DNA of 64,000 bases from NCBI GenBank assembly GCA_902495075.1, contig CABUVO010000001.1, positions 124,001 to 188,000 of the forward strand. The letters run 5' to 3'. The translations under genes were made by a program, and so were the position numbers. The notes below the pieces were generated by a model. That model searched no databases, had not been told where the DNA came from, and saw nothing but the letters and a program-made list of their open reading frames with translations. How positions within the stretch are numbered: the stretch's first letter is position 1; every line of letters starts with the position of its first letter. This DNA is from an uncultured Porphyromonadaceae bacterium (GTDB taxonomy: Bacteria; Bacteroidota; Bacteroidia; Bacteroidales; Muribaculaceae). This document shows, one piece after another, positions 25,422-32,882 of this stretch.

Positions 25422-25453
25422 TTTGGCAGTCTGCGTTAATTTTTGTAATTTTG
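25422..25453 (+). promoter_or_regulatory. Bacteroidetes-type promoter
   Basis: TTTG (25422-25425), 20-nt spacer, TAATTTTG (25446-25453): exact matches to both consensus elements. It lacks the ATAAATGA box and so differs from the repeated modules. Drives the gene at 25491. Confidence 0.65.
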
Positions 25454-25490
25454 AGTTCAGAAAAACAGGTCATCCGACCTCATTGACAAG

Positions 25491-25796
25491 ATGAAAAAAG
25501 TGAAGGTCCTCACGGGCACGGACATTCCGTTCTGCACTCCCTCCCATCCCTATTCGATGGTTGTTCAGATCAAGAGAGTGATAGACAGGATAGCCGAAAG
25601 CCCGGACGATGAATTTCAGTACAACTGCAATTCAGTCGAAGGAGTAAAGATGTTTGAACTGTACGGCCGCAAGCAGAAAGGTCTGAAAGTTCAGTATTAC
25701 ATCAACGGCAAGTCCTCAACCTTCGCCCAGGTTCTTGAAGATTTTGGTCGGGCAGACAAGTTCTTATCGGAGATAGCATCTCCACAAAGTAAGTAA
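25491..25796 (+). CDS. Hypothetical phage protein
   Basis: A 101-aa protein (MKKVKVLTGTDIPFCTPSHP onward) with a helix (MVVQIKRVIDRIAES), a strand-rich middle and a C-terminal helix. Basic start, mixed alpha/beta. It follows its own promoter and is 2 nt from the next gene. No family recognised; it lies in the accessory small-gene stretch where anti-defence genes are often found, but nothing in it shows that. Confidence 0.6.
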   Translation: MKKVKVLTGTDIPFCTPSHPYSMVVQIKRVIDRIAESPDDEFQYNCNSVEGVKMFELYGRKQKGLKVQYYINGKSSTFAQVLEDFGRADKFLSEIASPQSK

Positions 25797-25798
25797 AG

Positions 25799-26146
25799 AT
25801 GGAAAAGGCAACCGAAATATTCAAAGGCCCGTACACCACAGACGGCAGCTACATCTACGATTGCAACAATCAGATGTGTCTGATGGTCGGTGATTGCGAG
25901 AACTATCCGGAAGACATGCTCAATCGGATATGCGAAATCCTCAACCATACGAAGCCGACCAAAGGAAACCCTGGAGTCAGCGCCAAAGACGGCAACATCT
26001 ACCTCGACGGAGATTTGATACTTGTCGTTAGAGGGTGGGGCTATCTGACCGGGGCCGGGTGCTTGAATCTCTCGGCGAAAGATGCCCGAAAGATACAGGA
26101 CGAGTTCGCCCAACACGTCGTAAATTGTCTAAGGGGAGAAGCCTAA
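25799..26146 (+). CDS. Hypothetical phage protein
   Basis: A 115-aa protein: IFKGPYTTDGSYIYDCNNQM then MCLMVGDCENYPEDMLNRIC, GNIYLDGDLILVVRGWGYLT and a C-terminal helix NLSAKDARKIQDEFAQHVVN. The pattern of a beta hairpin, helix and second hairpin recurs in Bacteroidales phages and mobile elements as a small protein of unknown role. Two bases after the previous gene. Confidence 0.65.
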   Translation: MEKATEIFKGPYTTDGSYIYDCNNQMCLMVGDCENYPEDMLNRICEILNHTKPTKGNPGVSAKDGNIYLDGDLILVVRGWGYLTGAGCLNLSAKDARKIQDEFAQHVVNCLRGEA

Positions 26147-26191
26147 ACCATCACACCAATCTGTCGCAAATAAAGTAACCTAAAGAAAGTC

Positions 26192-26380
26192 ATGAAGAAA
26201 AAGAAAATCCGGCTCAACATCGTAACGCGGAGCAAGGTAGCTGTCGCGTTCTACTACCTCCAGTTGGCGGTCATGTCGCCCATCCTCATCTCCGCCATGT
26301 TGGTGCAAATCATCTCCAGTTACATCATCGAAGTCTGGGGCAATTACAAGAACTGGTATCTCGCCAAAACCCTTCGCTGA
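26192..26380 (+). CDS. Small membrane protein, 62 aa
   Basis: A basic start (MKKKKIRLNIVTRSK) is followed by a hydrophobic stretch of about 30 residues (YYLQLAVMSPILISAMLVQI onward), long enough for one or two membrane helices. Function unknown; holin-like proteins can look like this, but the position in the early or accessory region argues against lysis. Confidence 0.55.
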   Translation: MKKKKIRLNIVTRSKVAVAFYYLQLAVMSPILISAMLVQIISSYIIEVWGNYKNWYLAKTLR

Positions 26381-26384
26381 CGCT

Positions 26385-26609
26385 ATGAACTGGAAGAAAC
26401 TCACAGAAGCCGATTACTCGGATGACGAAATCAAGGTTCTCCGCATCACAACTAAACATGGTCGGGTAGTCTACGAAACAGGTGTCGCCGATAAAGGCGG
26501 AGAGTTGTGGCACCACTCGGAATCGTCGGCATTTCCATCCCGCTACCTCGGCTCTGTCAAACAACATAAGGAAGTTTACTTTGTTCGAGTTGACGAAATT
26601 CTGTTCTAA
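26385..26609 (+). CDS. Hypothetical phage protein, 74 aa
   Basis: A small mixed protein (MNWKKLTEADYSDDEIKVLR; later HHSESSAFPSRYLGSVK and EVYFVRVDEILF) with alternating strands, suggesting a compact beta-rich domain. It starts 4 nt after the membrane protein gene and is co-oriented. No family recognised. Confidence 0.55.
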   Translation: MNWKKLTEADYSDDEIKVLRITTKHGRVVYETGVADKGGELWHHSESSAFPSRYLGSVKQHKEVYFVRVDEILF

Positions 26610-26616
26610 AAGATAT

Positions 26617-26896
26617 ATGCAAATGAAAGTTTTTGTAACCCTAATCAAGAAATGGCGTAATCGCCGCAGAAAGACTGAATGGAGCAACAAGCTCCGGGAG
26701 ATTAAAGACTCCTTCCAAGTCAAGGAGCTAAACGGCACTCTATACCTCATGTGTCAGTGAGTTCCTTACAAGGAGGTACCTCATCTCTTATCTGCCGAAG
26801 AAATAACGGCACTGCTCGAAGAAGCAAGAGGCGCAATGAAACACTACCTCACAAGCAAGGACGATGAGCCGACTGAAGAAATCCAACCCTGCTGAA
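26617..26896 (+). pseudogene. Small gene interrupted by an in-frame TGA at 26758
   Basis: The upstream part (26617 or 26623 to 26760) encodes a 45-47-aa basic peptide (MKVFVTLIKKWRNRRRKTEW onward, ending LYLMCQ). After the TGA at 26758-26760 the same frame stays open for another 45 codons with protein-like sequence (VPYKEVPHLLSAEEITALLE, EARGAMKHYLTSKDDEPTEE) to a second TGA at 26894-26896. This fits a 90-aa gene broken by one stop mutation, or programmed readthrough. The alternative is a genuine 45-aa gene followed by a short ORF from the ATG at 26837. Confidence 0.5.
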
Positions 26897-27121
26897 CTGA
26901 TCCCTCGCCGGAGCAAGCCGACGCTGATATGTTCAGGCTACCTCTGCACGAAAGCTATCAGGTGTCGCAGGTTCAAGGATGCACAGAGATTCTTCAAGGT
27001 GCTTGACAAGAATCCTGACTCGGTTCCAAAGAATGTAGTATTTCAGTCGCCCACCATCAACGATAACGGGAAGTGTGTCTATTTCATAGAAGACCTTTCC
27101 GACTTCGGTTGCAATCGCTGA
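26864..27121 (+). CDS. Hypothetical phage protein, 85 aa
   Basis: A basic N-terminus (MSRLKKSNPAELIPRRSKPT) is followed by a compact domain with three cysteines early on (LICSGYLCTKAIRCRRFKDA) and a beta-strand end (KCVYFIEDLSDFG). It overlaps the 3' end of the interrupted gene by 33 bp in another frame. No family recognised. Confidence 0.5.
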   Translation: MSRLKKSNPAELIPRRSKPTLICSGYLCTKAIRCRRFKDAQRFFKVLDKNPDSVPKNVVFQSPTINDNGKCVYFIEDLSDFGCNR

Positions 27122-27155
27122 AAAACAAGAAAGCAGACCTGCCCTCACGGGTGGA

Positions 27156-27173
27156 TCTGCTTATATGCAAATA
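27156..27173 (+). repeat. Leader repeat, copy 3 (18-mer) with upstream hairpin
   Basis: Exact third copy of TCTGCTTATATGCAAATA. The preceding hairpin pairs AGCAGA (27132-27137) with TCTGCT (27156-27161), with a GC-rich inner stem. It is followed by a gene-like start (27199) that opens an ORF of only eight codons. Confidence 0.6.
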
Positions 27174-27187
27174 AAGATTTAATAACC

Positions 27188-27225
27188 TAAAGTCGAAGAT
27201 GGCCACCACTGGGGGTGGACTTTGA
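27188..27225 (+). promoter_or_regulatory. Hairpin enclosing an eight-codon ORF
   Basis: AAAGTC (27189-27194) and CACC (27204-27207) pair with the continuous GGTGGACTTT (27214-27223). The ATG at 27199, preceded by the usual prophage leader AACCTAAAGTCGAAG, lies in the bulge and opens an ORF of eight codons ending at 27225. Either an attenuator-like leader peptide or the remains of a deleted gene. The rest of the 307-bp gap 27122-27428 holds the leader repeat and the promoter of the next gene. Confidence 0.35.
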
Positions 27226-27379
27226 CGATGGAAATTAAAACTCTGAGACAAAGTTACAAAATATCAGCGACATGGCAAAGCAGACGCTCAAAAATCGGCT
27301 CAAAATCCGGCCCTGTAAAAGCGAAGAAAATCCTATATAATCATTAATGAATAATTAGATAGTATTGTTTACTTGTAAT

Positions 27380-27411
27380 ATTGTATATATGATAAGTTTT
27401 TGTTAACTTTG
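27380..27411 (+). promoter_or_regulatory. Bacteroidetes-type promoter for the tandem-HTH gene
   Basis: ATTG (27380-27383), 20-nt spacer, TAACTTTG (27404-27411), the full -7 consensus. The predicted leader is about 10 nt before the ATG at 27429. Confidence 0.6.
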
Positions 27412-27428
27412 CATCACAGTTCAAGATT

Positions 27429-27845
27429 ATGGTAAGAGAAAAGATTAGACAAGCAATCAACGAAAGCGGCATGTCTCACTCCCAGTTCAGCCGGGAGCTT
27501 GGAATGTGCTCAACGAACTTCAATGCGTGGATAAACGGAGCAAGGACGCTGCCGTTTCCATTCTTCATTAAGGCACTCAACCTGCTCGGACTCTCTGTCG
27601 GTCCTAAGTCGGTAGGCTTCTCTTACATCCCTGCCGATGACCTGCCGGAGATTTTCTATATGCAGATGAGACAGACCGGGATCAAGATTTGCGACATTGC
27701 CCGTCAGACTGGCATCGACCCCTCGGTGCTGTCTGCTTTCCTCACTGGTGCCCGAAGGATGTCAACGAACAACATAGAGAAGGCGATGGAGGTGTTGGGG
27801 CTCGGCATTGTCAGATGCACCACCTCGGCTGTGAGTGCTGTCTGA
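27429..27845 (+). CDS. Regulator with two tandem helix-turn-helix domains
   Basis: A 138-aa protein made of two similar XRE-like units. Unit 1: VREKIRQAINESGMSHSQFS then RELGMCSTNFNAWINGARTL. Unit 2: YMQMRQTGIKICDIARQTGI then DPSVLSAFLTGARRMS. Both place a recognition helix before NGAR/TGAR. It has its own strong promoter and precedes the terminase genes by about 50 bp, so it may control late transcription; this is inference. Internal duplication of the DNA-binding unit in one chain would let a monomer bind a repeated site. Confidence 0.7.
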   Translation: MVREKIRQAINESGMSHSQFSRELGMCSTNFNAWINGARTLPFPFFIKALNLLGLSVGPKSVGFSYIPADDLPEIFYMQMRQTGIKICDIARQTGIDPSVLSAFLTGARRMSTNNIEKAMEVLGLGIVRCTTSAVSAV

Positions 27846-27892
27846 ATGACTTGAAAAGGCAAAGTTTAATCCAACAAAATCCCACTATAAAA

Positions 27893-28300
27893 ATGGCAGA
27901 TGCAAGTAAAGACAAGAATGACGAAGATGCTCGCTACAAGAACATCCCGTTCCCGATTATTGCCAAGACTTACAAGGCAAATGCAGGCAACCTTGCATTG
28001 ACTGCGGAAGCCCTCGGAATTGACAGAAGCACCCTCTGGCAATGGCGCAAGCAATTCCCCGAACTGGAGAAGATGCTTAATGACTATGACGAAAGCCTCG
28101 GCGACCTCGCAGAGTCGAAGTTGATGATGGCTATAAACGAAGGCAACCTCACGGCAATCATCTTCTACCTAAAGACGAAGCATAAGGGACGTGGCTACAT
28201 CGAAGGTCAGGAGATAAAGGCTACCGTTCAGGGAGCCATCAAAGGTATGAGCCAGGAGGAAGCCGCCGAGTTCATCAAGCAACTGGAACAAGACTGCTGA
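27893..28300 (+). CDS. Terminase small subunit-like protein
   Basis: A 135-aa protein from the ATG at 27893 (MADASKDKND); the open frame upstream is a shadow of the regulator gene. Residues 30-60 contain a helix-turn-helix (ANAGNLALTAEALGIDRSTL then WQWRKQFPELE), as expected for the DNA-recognition domain of small terminases. A helical oligomerisation region (SKLMMAINEGNLTAIIFYLK) and a C-terminal Gln/Glu-rich helix follow. It sits 8 nt before the large subunit gene. Confidence 0.75.
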   Translation: MADASKDKNDEDARYKNIPFPIIAKTYKANAGNLALTAEALGIDRSTLWQWRKQFPELEKMLNDYDESLGDLAESKLMMAINEGNLTAIIFYLKTKHKGRGYIEGQEIKATVQGAIKGMSQEEAAEFIKQLEQDC

Positions 28301-28308
28301 TATAGCCT

Positions 28309-29751
28309 ATGGTCTATGATGCCGATGACGTATTGAGGAGCTGGGTGCTTTCTGACTCACTCCATTTCGCCCGCTATTTTTTCAAGCTGATGAATGGCGG
28401 GAAGAAATTTGTTGTCGGCAAACATCACAGAATGATATGCGACAAGCTCAATGACGTGCTGACTGGTAAGATCCGAAGACTGATAATCAACATCGCCCCC
28501 CGTTACTCCAAGTCGGAACTTGTATCGCGCAATTTCATTGCAATGGGTTTGGCAATCAATCCGGCTGCAAAATTCATCCACCTGTCGTATTCGGGAGACC
28601 TTGCCCTCGGCAATTCCGTCGCAGTCAAGGACATTGTAAAGTCCGAAGACTACCAACGCCTGTTTGGTGTCGAGATAGCCGTAGGCACTGATACCAAGAG
28701 CCAGTGGAACACAACGAAAGGCGGTGGACTGTATGCAACCTCATCCCTCGGACAGGTAACAGGATTCGGTGCCGGAGCAATCGAGAACGAAGGAGAAGCC
28801 TGGCAATTCGGTGGCGCCATTGTTATTGACGACCCCATCAAGCCCGCAGACGCTCTGTCTGACAACAACAGGGAGGCTGTGAACCTGCACTTCGAGACCA
28901 CCATCCGAAATCGTGTCAACAGTCGCAACACACCAATCATCATAATAATGCAGAGGCTCCATGAGCATGACCTTTGTGGCTACCTTATGGAGCTGGAGCC
29001 GGACGAATGGGAAGTTCTTAGTGTTCCCTGTATCAGTTATAACGAAGACGGCGAGGAAGAAGCCCTATGGCCCTTCAAGCATACCATTGAGGAACTGCAC
29101 AAGATAGAATCGGCCAATCAATTCGTATTCGACACGCAGTATATGCAGAACCCCAAGCCTCTTGAAGGTCTCATGTACTCGAAGCTACGGACGTATGAAG
29201 TGCTTCCTATGGAGCAGAGCATCCGTAAGAACTACACAGATACAGCCGACAAAGGCGCCGATTTTTTATGCTCTGTCTGCTACGTTGAGACGCCTTCGGG
29301 GATGTATGTTACCGATGTCCTCTACACAGACAAGCCGATGGAATACACGGAAGTCAAGACCGCAGAGATGCTGTTGATCAACGGCACTCAGTTGGTCAAG
29401 GTGGAGAGCAACAACGGAGGCGAAGGCTTTGCCCGCAATGTAGAGAAGAACGTCAGATTGCAAGGTACCCCGGTTGCATTGAAGATGCGCTTCACATCCT
29501 TTTTTCAAGGTTTGAATAAGAATGTCCGCATATTCTCCCACTCAGCGGAAGTTCAGAACCTCATCTTTTTCCCTTCGGATTGGGAGACCCGCTGGCCCCA
29601 GTTTGCACAGGCAGTCAAGGGATACCGAAAGGTCGGGCGAAATGCTCACGACGACGCTCCCGATGTGCTGACTGGTATGGTGGAGAACTTCACCCCCGGA
29701 GTTACGACTGGTGTAACTGGTCATGTTCATAAGTTCAGGAACGCCCGCTAA
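28309..29751 (+). CDS. Phage terminase large subunit
   Basis: Packaging motor ATPase and nuclease, 480 aa. Walker A-like NIAPRYSKSELVS (residues 61-73) and Walker B GAIVIDDPIKP are visible, followed by NRVNSRNTPIIIIMQRLHEH (coupling motif region). The C-terminal RNase H-like nuclease has TADKGADFLCSVCY with a catalytic Asp, LVKVESNNGGEGFARNV and the final HDDAPDVLTGMVEN. In the Walker A the residue before Lys is Ser instead of the more common Gly or Thr, a known variation in large terminases. Genes after it are tail genes, not portal and capsid. Confidence 0.92.
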   Translation: MVYDADDVLRSWVLSDSLHFARYFFKLMNGGKKFVVGKHHRMICDKLNDVLTGKIRRLIINIAPRYSKSELVSRNFIAMGLAINPAAKFIHLSYSGDLALGNSVAVKDIVKSEDYQRLFGVEIAVGTDTKSQWNTTKGGGLYATSSLGQVTGFGAGAIENEGEAWQFGGAIVIDDPIKPADALSDNNREAVNLHFETTIRNRVNSRNTPIIIIMQRLHEHDLCGYLMELEPDEWEVLSVPCISYNEDGEEEALWPFKHTIEELHKIESANQFVFDTQYMQNPKPLEGLMYSKLRTYEVLPMEQSIRKNYTDTADKGADFLCSVCYVETPSGMYVTDVLYTDKPMEYTEVKTAEMLLINGTQLVKVESNNGGEGFARNVEKNVRLQGTPVALKMRFTSFFQGLNKNVRIFSHSAEVQNLIFFPSDWETRWPQFAQAVKGYRKVGRNAHDDAPDVLTGMVENFTPGVTTGVTGHVHKFRNAR

Positions 29752-29824
29752 CTGACCGCTAATGTTCATTACTTCTCATAAGTATGTTGATGTCAAGAGA
29801 TTATTAAATTAGTAATTTTGAAAT

Positions 29825-30424
29825 ATGAAAAAGGAAAGACGTAGAAACAGTAAGAATGCGAAGCTCACCACCTATGGCGAGTTTCTTATCTTGTTGCCTC
29901 TATGTCACAAGGACCACCAGAAGGAACTGCTCGACCAGTTGAAGGAGGCGAAGCGTCCTGCCTTCATCCTCGACAAGGAGGTGCCCGAAAGCCTCAACAC
30001 CATCACTTACGGACAGCTCGACGATTTCAGCCGCATCGACCATGATAAGGAAGACCCGGCTGTAAAGGTGTTCTCCATCCTTATGGGGATAGAGCCGGAG
30101 CAAGTCTACAAGCTGAATGTGTTCGATGTGTTCGGTGTGATCAACTTTGTCAGAGCCGAGCTGGACCGCATTAACAAGCTGTTTGCCTCAATCAGGATAA
30201 ATCACACGCCCGAAGAAATAGCCGCCGGGGTCGAAGATCTCAATTTCGGCACCTTCGGAGTAATTGATTGGTATGCAAAACGAATGGGTATCACCAATCA
30301 GGATGAGGTTTACAGCGTGGCTTGGATTCGCATCTACACTTGTATGAAGAATGACAATGAGAAGGCTGAATACGAGCAGAGGTTGAACAAGCAGTACGCA
30401 GAAAAGGCTAAACGGAAAAGGTAA
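29825..30424 (+). CDS. Phage tail-region protein, possible tail assembly chaperone
   Basis: A 199-aa helical protein starting MKKERRRNSKNAKLTTYGEF, with EDPAVKVFSILMGIEPEQVY and NLNFGTFGVIDWYAKRMGI-like segments. Its size, position upstream of the tail genes and lysine-rich ends fit a tail assembly chaperone, but I see no frameshift site and do not recognise the family. A TAATTTTG box ends 4 nt before the ATG. The stop shares one base with the next start. Confidence 0.5.
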   Translation: MKKERRRNSKNAKLTTYGEFLILLPLCHKDHQKELLDQLKEAKRPAFILDKEVPESLNTITYGQLDDFSRIDHDKEDPAVKVFSILMGIEPEQVYKLNVFDVFGVINFVRAELDRINKLFASIRINHTPEEIAAGVEDLNFGTFGVIDWYAKRMGITNQDEVYSVAWIRIYTCMKNDNEKAEYEQRLNKQYAEKAKRKR

Positions 30425-30921
30425 TGGAAGAACGCAATCCCACACATGACACAGAAGGTCGCCTCGGCACGGTTGAGGCTAAGGTCCGTAAGATAGTTGA
30501 ATCCCTCGGCGAGGATGTCGGCTATCAGTTCTGCAACTGGGCGCAGGCAAATGTTGTCTTAGACAAGGTTGAGAAGCCAACTATCATCTATGTTTTGCCA
30601 CCCTCCGGCTCGTTTCATTTCAAATGGAATGAGGTGCTTGACCGCCCTAATGCCCAGATTGCTTTTGTCAGTCCGACAGACTTCGACTTCGATGGAGCGG
30701 AGAATGACGGCATCGTGGAGGCTATGAAACGCCTCTGCATCCGTTTTGTCCGTGCTGTCAATGAAAGCGGCTACTTCTCGGAGCTTGAAGATGATATTCC
30801 TTATCAGGTGCTGTACGACCACCTCGACGAGAATGTCACTGGCATAGTAATCAGCCCGACCCTCACGGAGGAGGCTGGTGTCAACCTCTGCAATGACCCG
30901 GAGCGACTGGAGGTTGATTGA
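30424..30921 (+). CDS. Phage protein, possible tail completion/terminator
   Basis: A 165-aa mixed protein: EAKVRKIVESLGEDVGYQFC, TIIYVLPPSGSFHFKWNEVL, AQIAFVSPTDFDFDGAENDG and MKRLCIRFVRAVNES. The alternation of helix, strand, long loop and helix resembles the fold of tail terminator proteins that cap the tail tube, and the next gene is a gp10-like neck or tail gene; assignment is by context only. The start overlaps the previous stop (TAATG), showing translational coupling. Confidence 0.5.
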   Translation: MEERNPTHDTEGRLGTVEAKVRKIVESLGEDVGYQFCNWAQANVVLDKVEKPTIIYVLPPSGSFHFKWNEVLDRPNAQIAFVSPTDFDFDGAENDGIVEAMKRLCIRFVRAVNESGYFSELEDDIPYQVLYDHLDENVTGIVISPTLTEEAGVNLCNDPERLEVD

Positions 30922-30948
30922 TTTTTTCGATGTATTGTCTATACGATT

Positions 30949-31446
30949 ATGGAACAGATTCAAGGAATAATCAAGCTGCATCTCGAAAATGTCAAGATGA
31001 AGGTAGCCAATCAGATGGCGGCGAACAATCGCAATGCCAGCGGTCGCTCTGTTGCATCTCTGACCGTTGAGGTTACTGGCAATGTAGGTGTGCTGTGGGG
31101 CTCGAAGTCCTTCCTTGCAATGGAACATGGTCGCAAAGGTGGCAAGGTCCCCAAAGGCTTTGTCGGCATCATCAGGCAATGGATTATAGACAAGGGTATA
31201 TCGGTGGCTCCCATCCCTGCCAAAACAAACCGGGCAATCCTCTCGCCGGAGGAACGTGGCATCCGCTCAATGGCTGGTGCCATAGCCCACAAGATTATGA
31301 AAGAAGGAACCCGCCTGTATAGAGATGGCGGGTACAATGATATCTACACAACGGCTGTGAACGAAGAACTGGAGCTTCTTGCAATGGAATGTATGGAGGT
31401 TCAGGCTCAGAGTTTGGCCAAGATAAACAGCAATGAAGTTGTATGA
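30949..31446 (+). CDS. HK97 gp10-like head-tail or minor tail protein
   Basis: A 165-aa protein: an N-terminal helix (EQIQGIIKLHLENVKMKVAN), basic segment NNRNASGRSVASLTVEVTGN, LWGSKSFLAMEHGRKGGKVP and GIRSMAGAIAHKIMKEGTRL with the tail NDIYTTAVNEELELLAMECM. The RS-loop, the MEHGRKGG pattern and the C-terminal helix are typical for the HK97 gp10/tail-completion family found at the neck of siphoviruses. The stop overlaps the next start (ATGA). Confidence 0.65.
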   Translation: MEQIQGIIKLHLENVKMKVANQMAANNRNASGRSVASLTVEVTGNVGVLWGSKSFLAMEHGRKGGKVPKGFVGIIRQWIIDKGISVAPIPAKTNRAILSPEERGIRSMAGAIAHKIMKEGTRLYRDGGYNDIYTTAVNEELELLAMECMEVQAQSLAKINSNEVV

Positions 31447-32879
31447 GACAGACGACATTCAAAATACTCAACCAAGACTCGGTAGCCACATATCCCGATG
31501 AGATGTGCTTTGCCTTCAATCCCAACTTCATTGAGATTGAAAGCGCATGGCCTTCCGGGGTGTTCACAGTTACCGTAGAGAAAATCTCCGGCATCGAATC
31601 TGTTGCTGCTCAAAGCATCAAGGTCTCGTTCTACAAGGGCAAGTGTAAAATATATCTCTCACGGCTCTTTGAACTGATGTTCGATGACCCAAGAAATACC
31701 AGGTGCATTGAAGTGTCTGTGAAAGTCAACATCGGCACGATGCAGATGTTTCAGTTCAGTACCCTCGTTATCTGGGGAAATATTGCAGTAGGAGAACGTT
31801 TCGGCAATCTTGGTGTATATAGCTACGAGGACAACCGTCATGCTTTTGAGCGTAATATTATTTGGTTCAAGAAGTTTCCGTTCTCGGTGTCTCTATTCCG
31901 ATACAACAGGGAAGTCGAGTTTTTCGGGCGGTCAGATAATAACAGATACGGAAATAATCCCATCTATCAGGATACAAAGGTGTGCTTCTTTGAGAAGATT
32001 GAAAAGTTAGCTCCCTCACTCCCGACATTGCTCACGACAACTGTTCAGTTGCCTTTCCAAGTCGTTTACTATGCTGTTGCGAAACGCTTCGTTGTTCTGA
32101 AAGATGGAAAGTATTATTCCAATTGGCAGGGCGATGCAGAAGAACACTGGGGAGATACGGCAGACTACTGTGATAACAGCAATGAGAAGAAGCCCCTCGC
32201 CAATGTAACATACCTGTTGGAGACCGATAGAGGATACGCCCGCTACCGTTTCATGAATGATGAACTGGTGTACTGCGGTATGTTCACTGATCTCGGCTTC
32301 GAGGACATCCCACCTGCCAGTGTGTTCCCTAATGCTCAGAAGTCTGCCACTATCAAGTATAAGATTTCAGAGGAAGATAGAATGATGTCAGTGTTCGACA
32401 GGACATTTGACTACACCTTTTTTCAGACTGGAGAGAATGTCGCCCTTGTCAATCTGCAAATCAGCAATGAGACCGCCGGACACTACCTCCGATGGGTTGA
32501 CCGCCACGGCAATCTCCAATACTTCCTGTTCAAGAAGGGAGATCAGCAGTATAAGAATAAGCTCGGCTCCAATAAAGTGTCGCAGGATGATGACATTAAC
32601 GGACTGTACTTCGCCAATGTTACGAGGACCCGAAACATTGAATGCTCGATAGTCCACAAGTGCTGTGCCGTCAATCTGCCGTCTGATATATTTGACTATG
32701 TTGTAACTATCATCACATCGCCGATAGTTGACCTGTATTGTGGGAAGGACAACGCTGGCAATGAAATCTGGCTCCCGGTCAACATTCAGCAGAATACTGT
32801 AAAGTATAGCCCCAAGAAGATTCTCAACAATCTGGAGTTTTCGTTTGCCATCCCCGATGTTAACGCTCAATCCTTGTAA
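31443..32879 (+). CDS. Phage tail-associated protein, unknown family
   Basis: A 478-aa beta-rich protein: FTVTVEKISGIESVAAQSIK, YKGKCKIYLSRLFELMFDDP, FSTLVIWGNIAVGERFGNLG, and a C-terminal half with many aromatic strands (YDIADYVVTII-like, SPIVDLYCGKDNAGNEIWLP). No signal peptide. The position between the gp10-like gene and another tail gene upstream of the tape measure suggests a tail-tip or distal tail component. I do not recognise a family. Confidence 0.6.
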   Translation: MRQTTFKILNQDSVATYPDEMCFAFNPNFIEIESAWPSGVFTVTVEKISGIESVAAQSIKVSFYKGKCKIYLSRLFELMFDDPRNTRCIEVSVKVNIGTMQMFQFSTLVIWGNIAVGERFGNLGVYSYEDNRHAFERNIIWFKKFPFSVSLFRYNREVEFFGRSDNNRYGNNPIYQDTKVCFFEKIEKLAPSLPTLLTTTVQLPFQVVYYAVAKRFVVLKDGKYYSNWQGDAEEHWGDTADYCDNSNEKKPLANVTYLLETDRGYARYRFMNDELVYCGMFTDLGFEDIPPASVFPNAQKSATIKYKISEEDRMMSVFDRTFDYTFFQTGENVALVNLQISNETAGHYLRWVDRHGNLQYFLFKKGDQQYKNKLGSNKVSQDDDINGLYFANVTRTRNIECSIVHKCCAVNLPSDIFDYVVTIITSPIVDLYCGKDNAGNEIWLPVNIQQNTVKYSPKKILNNLEFSFAIPDVNAQSL

Positions 32880-32882
32880 GCC

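Noticed and set aside
27272..27340. 22-codon ORF (MAKQTLKNRLKI...)
   Set aside because: Too short, no recognisable leader like those of neighbouring genes, and no sign of conservation that I can judge.
29813..29820. TAATTTTG box before the gene at 29825
   Set aside because: The box ends 4 nt before the ATG, which would leave almost no leader, and the nearest TTG is 23 nt away.
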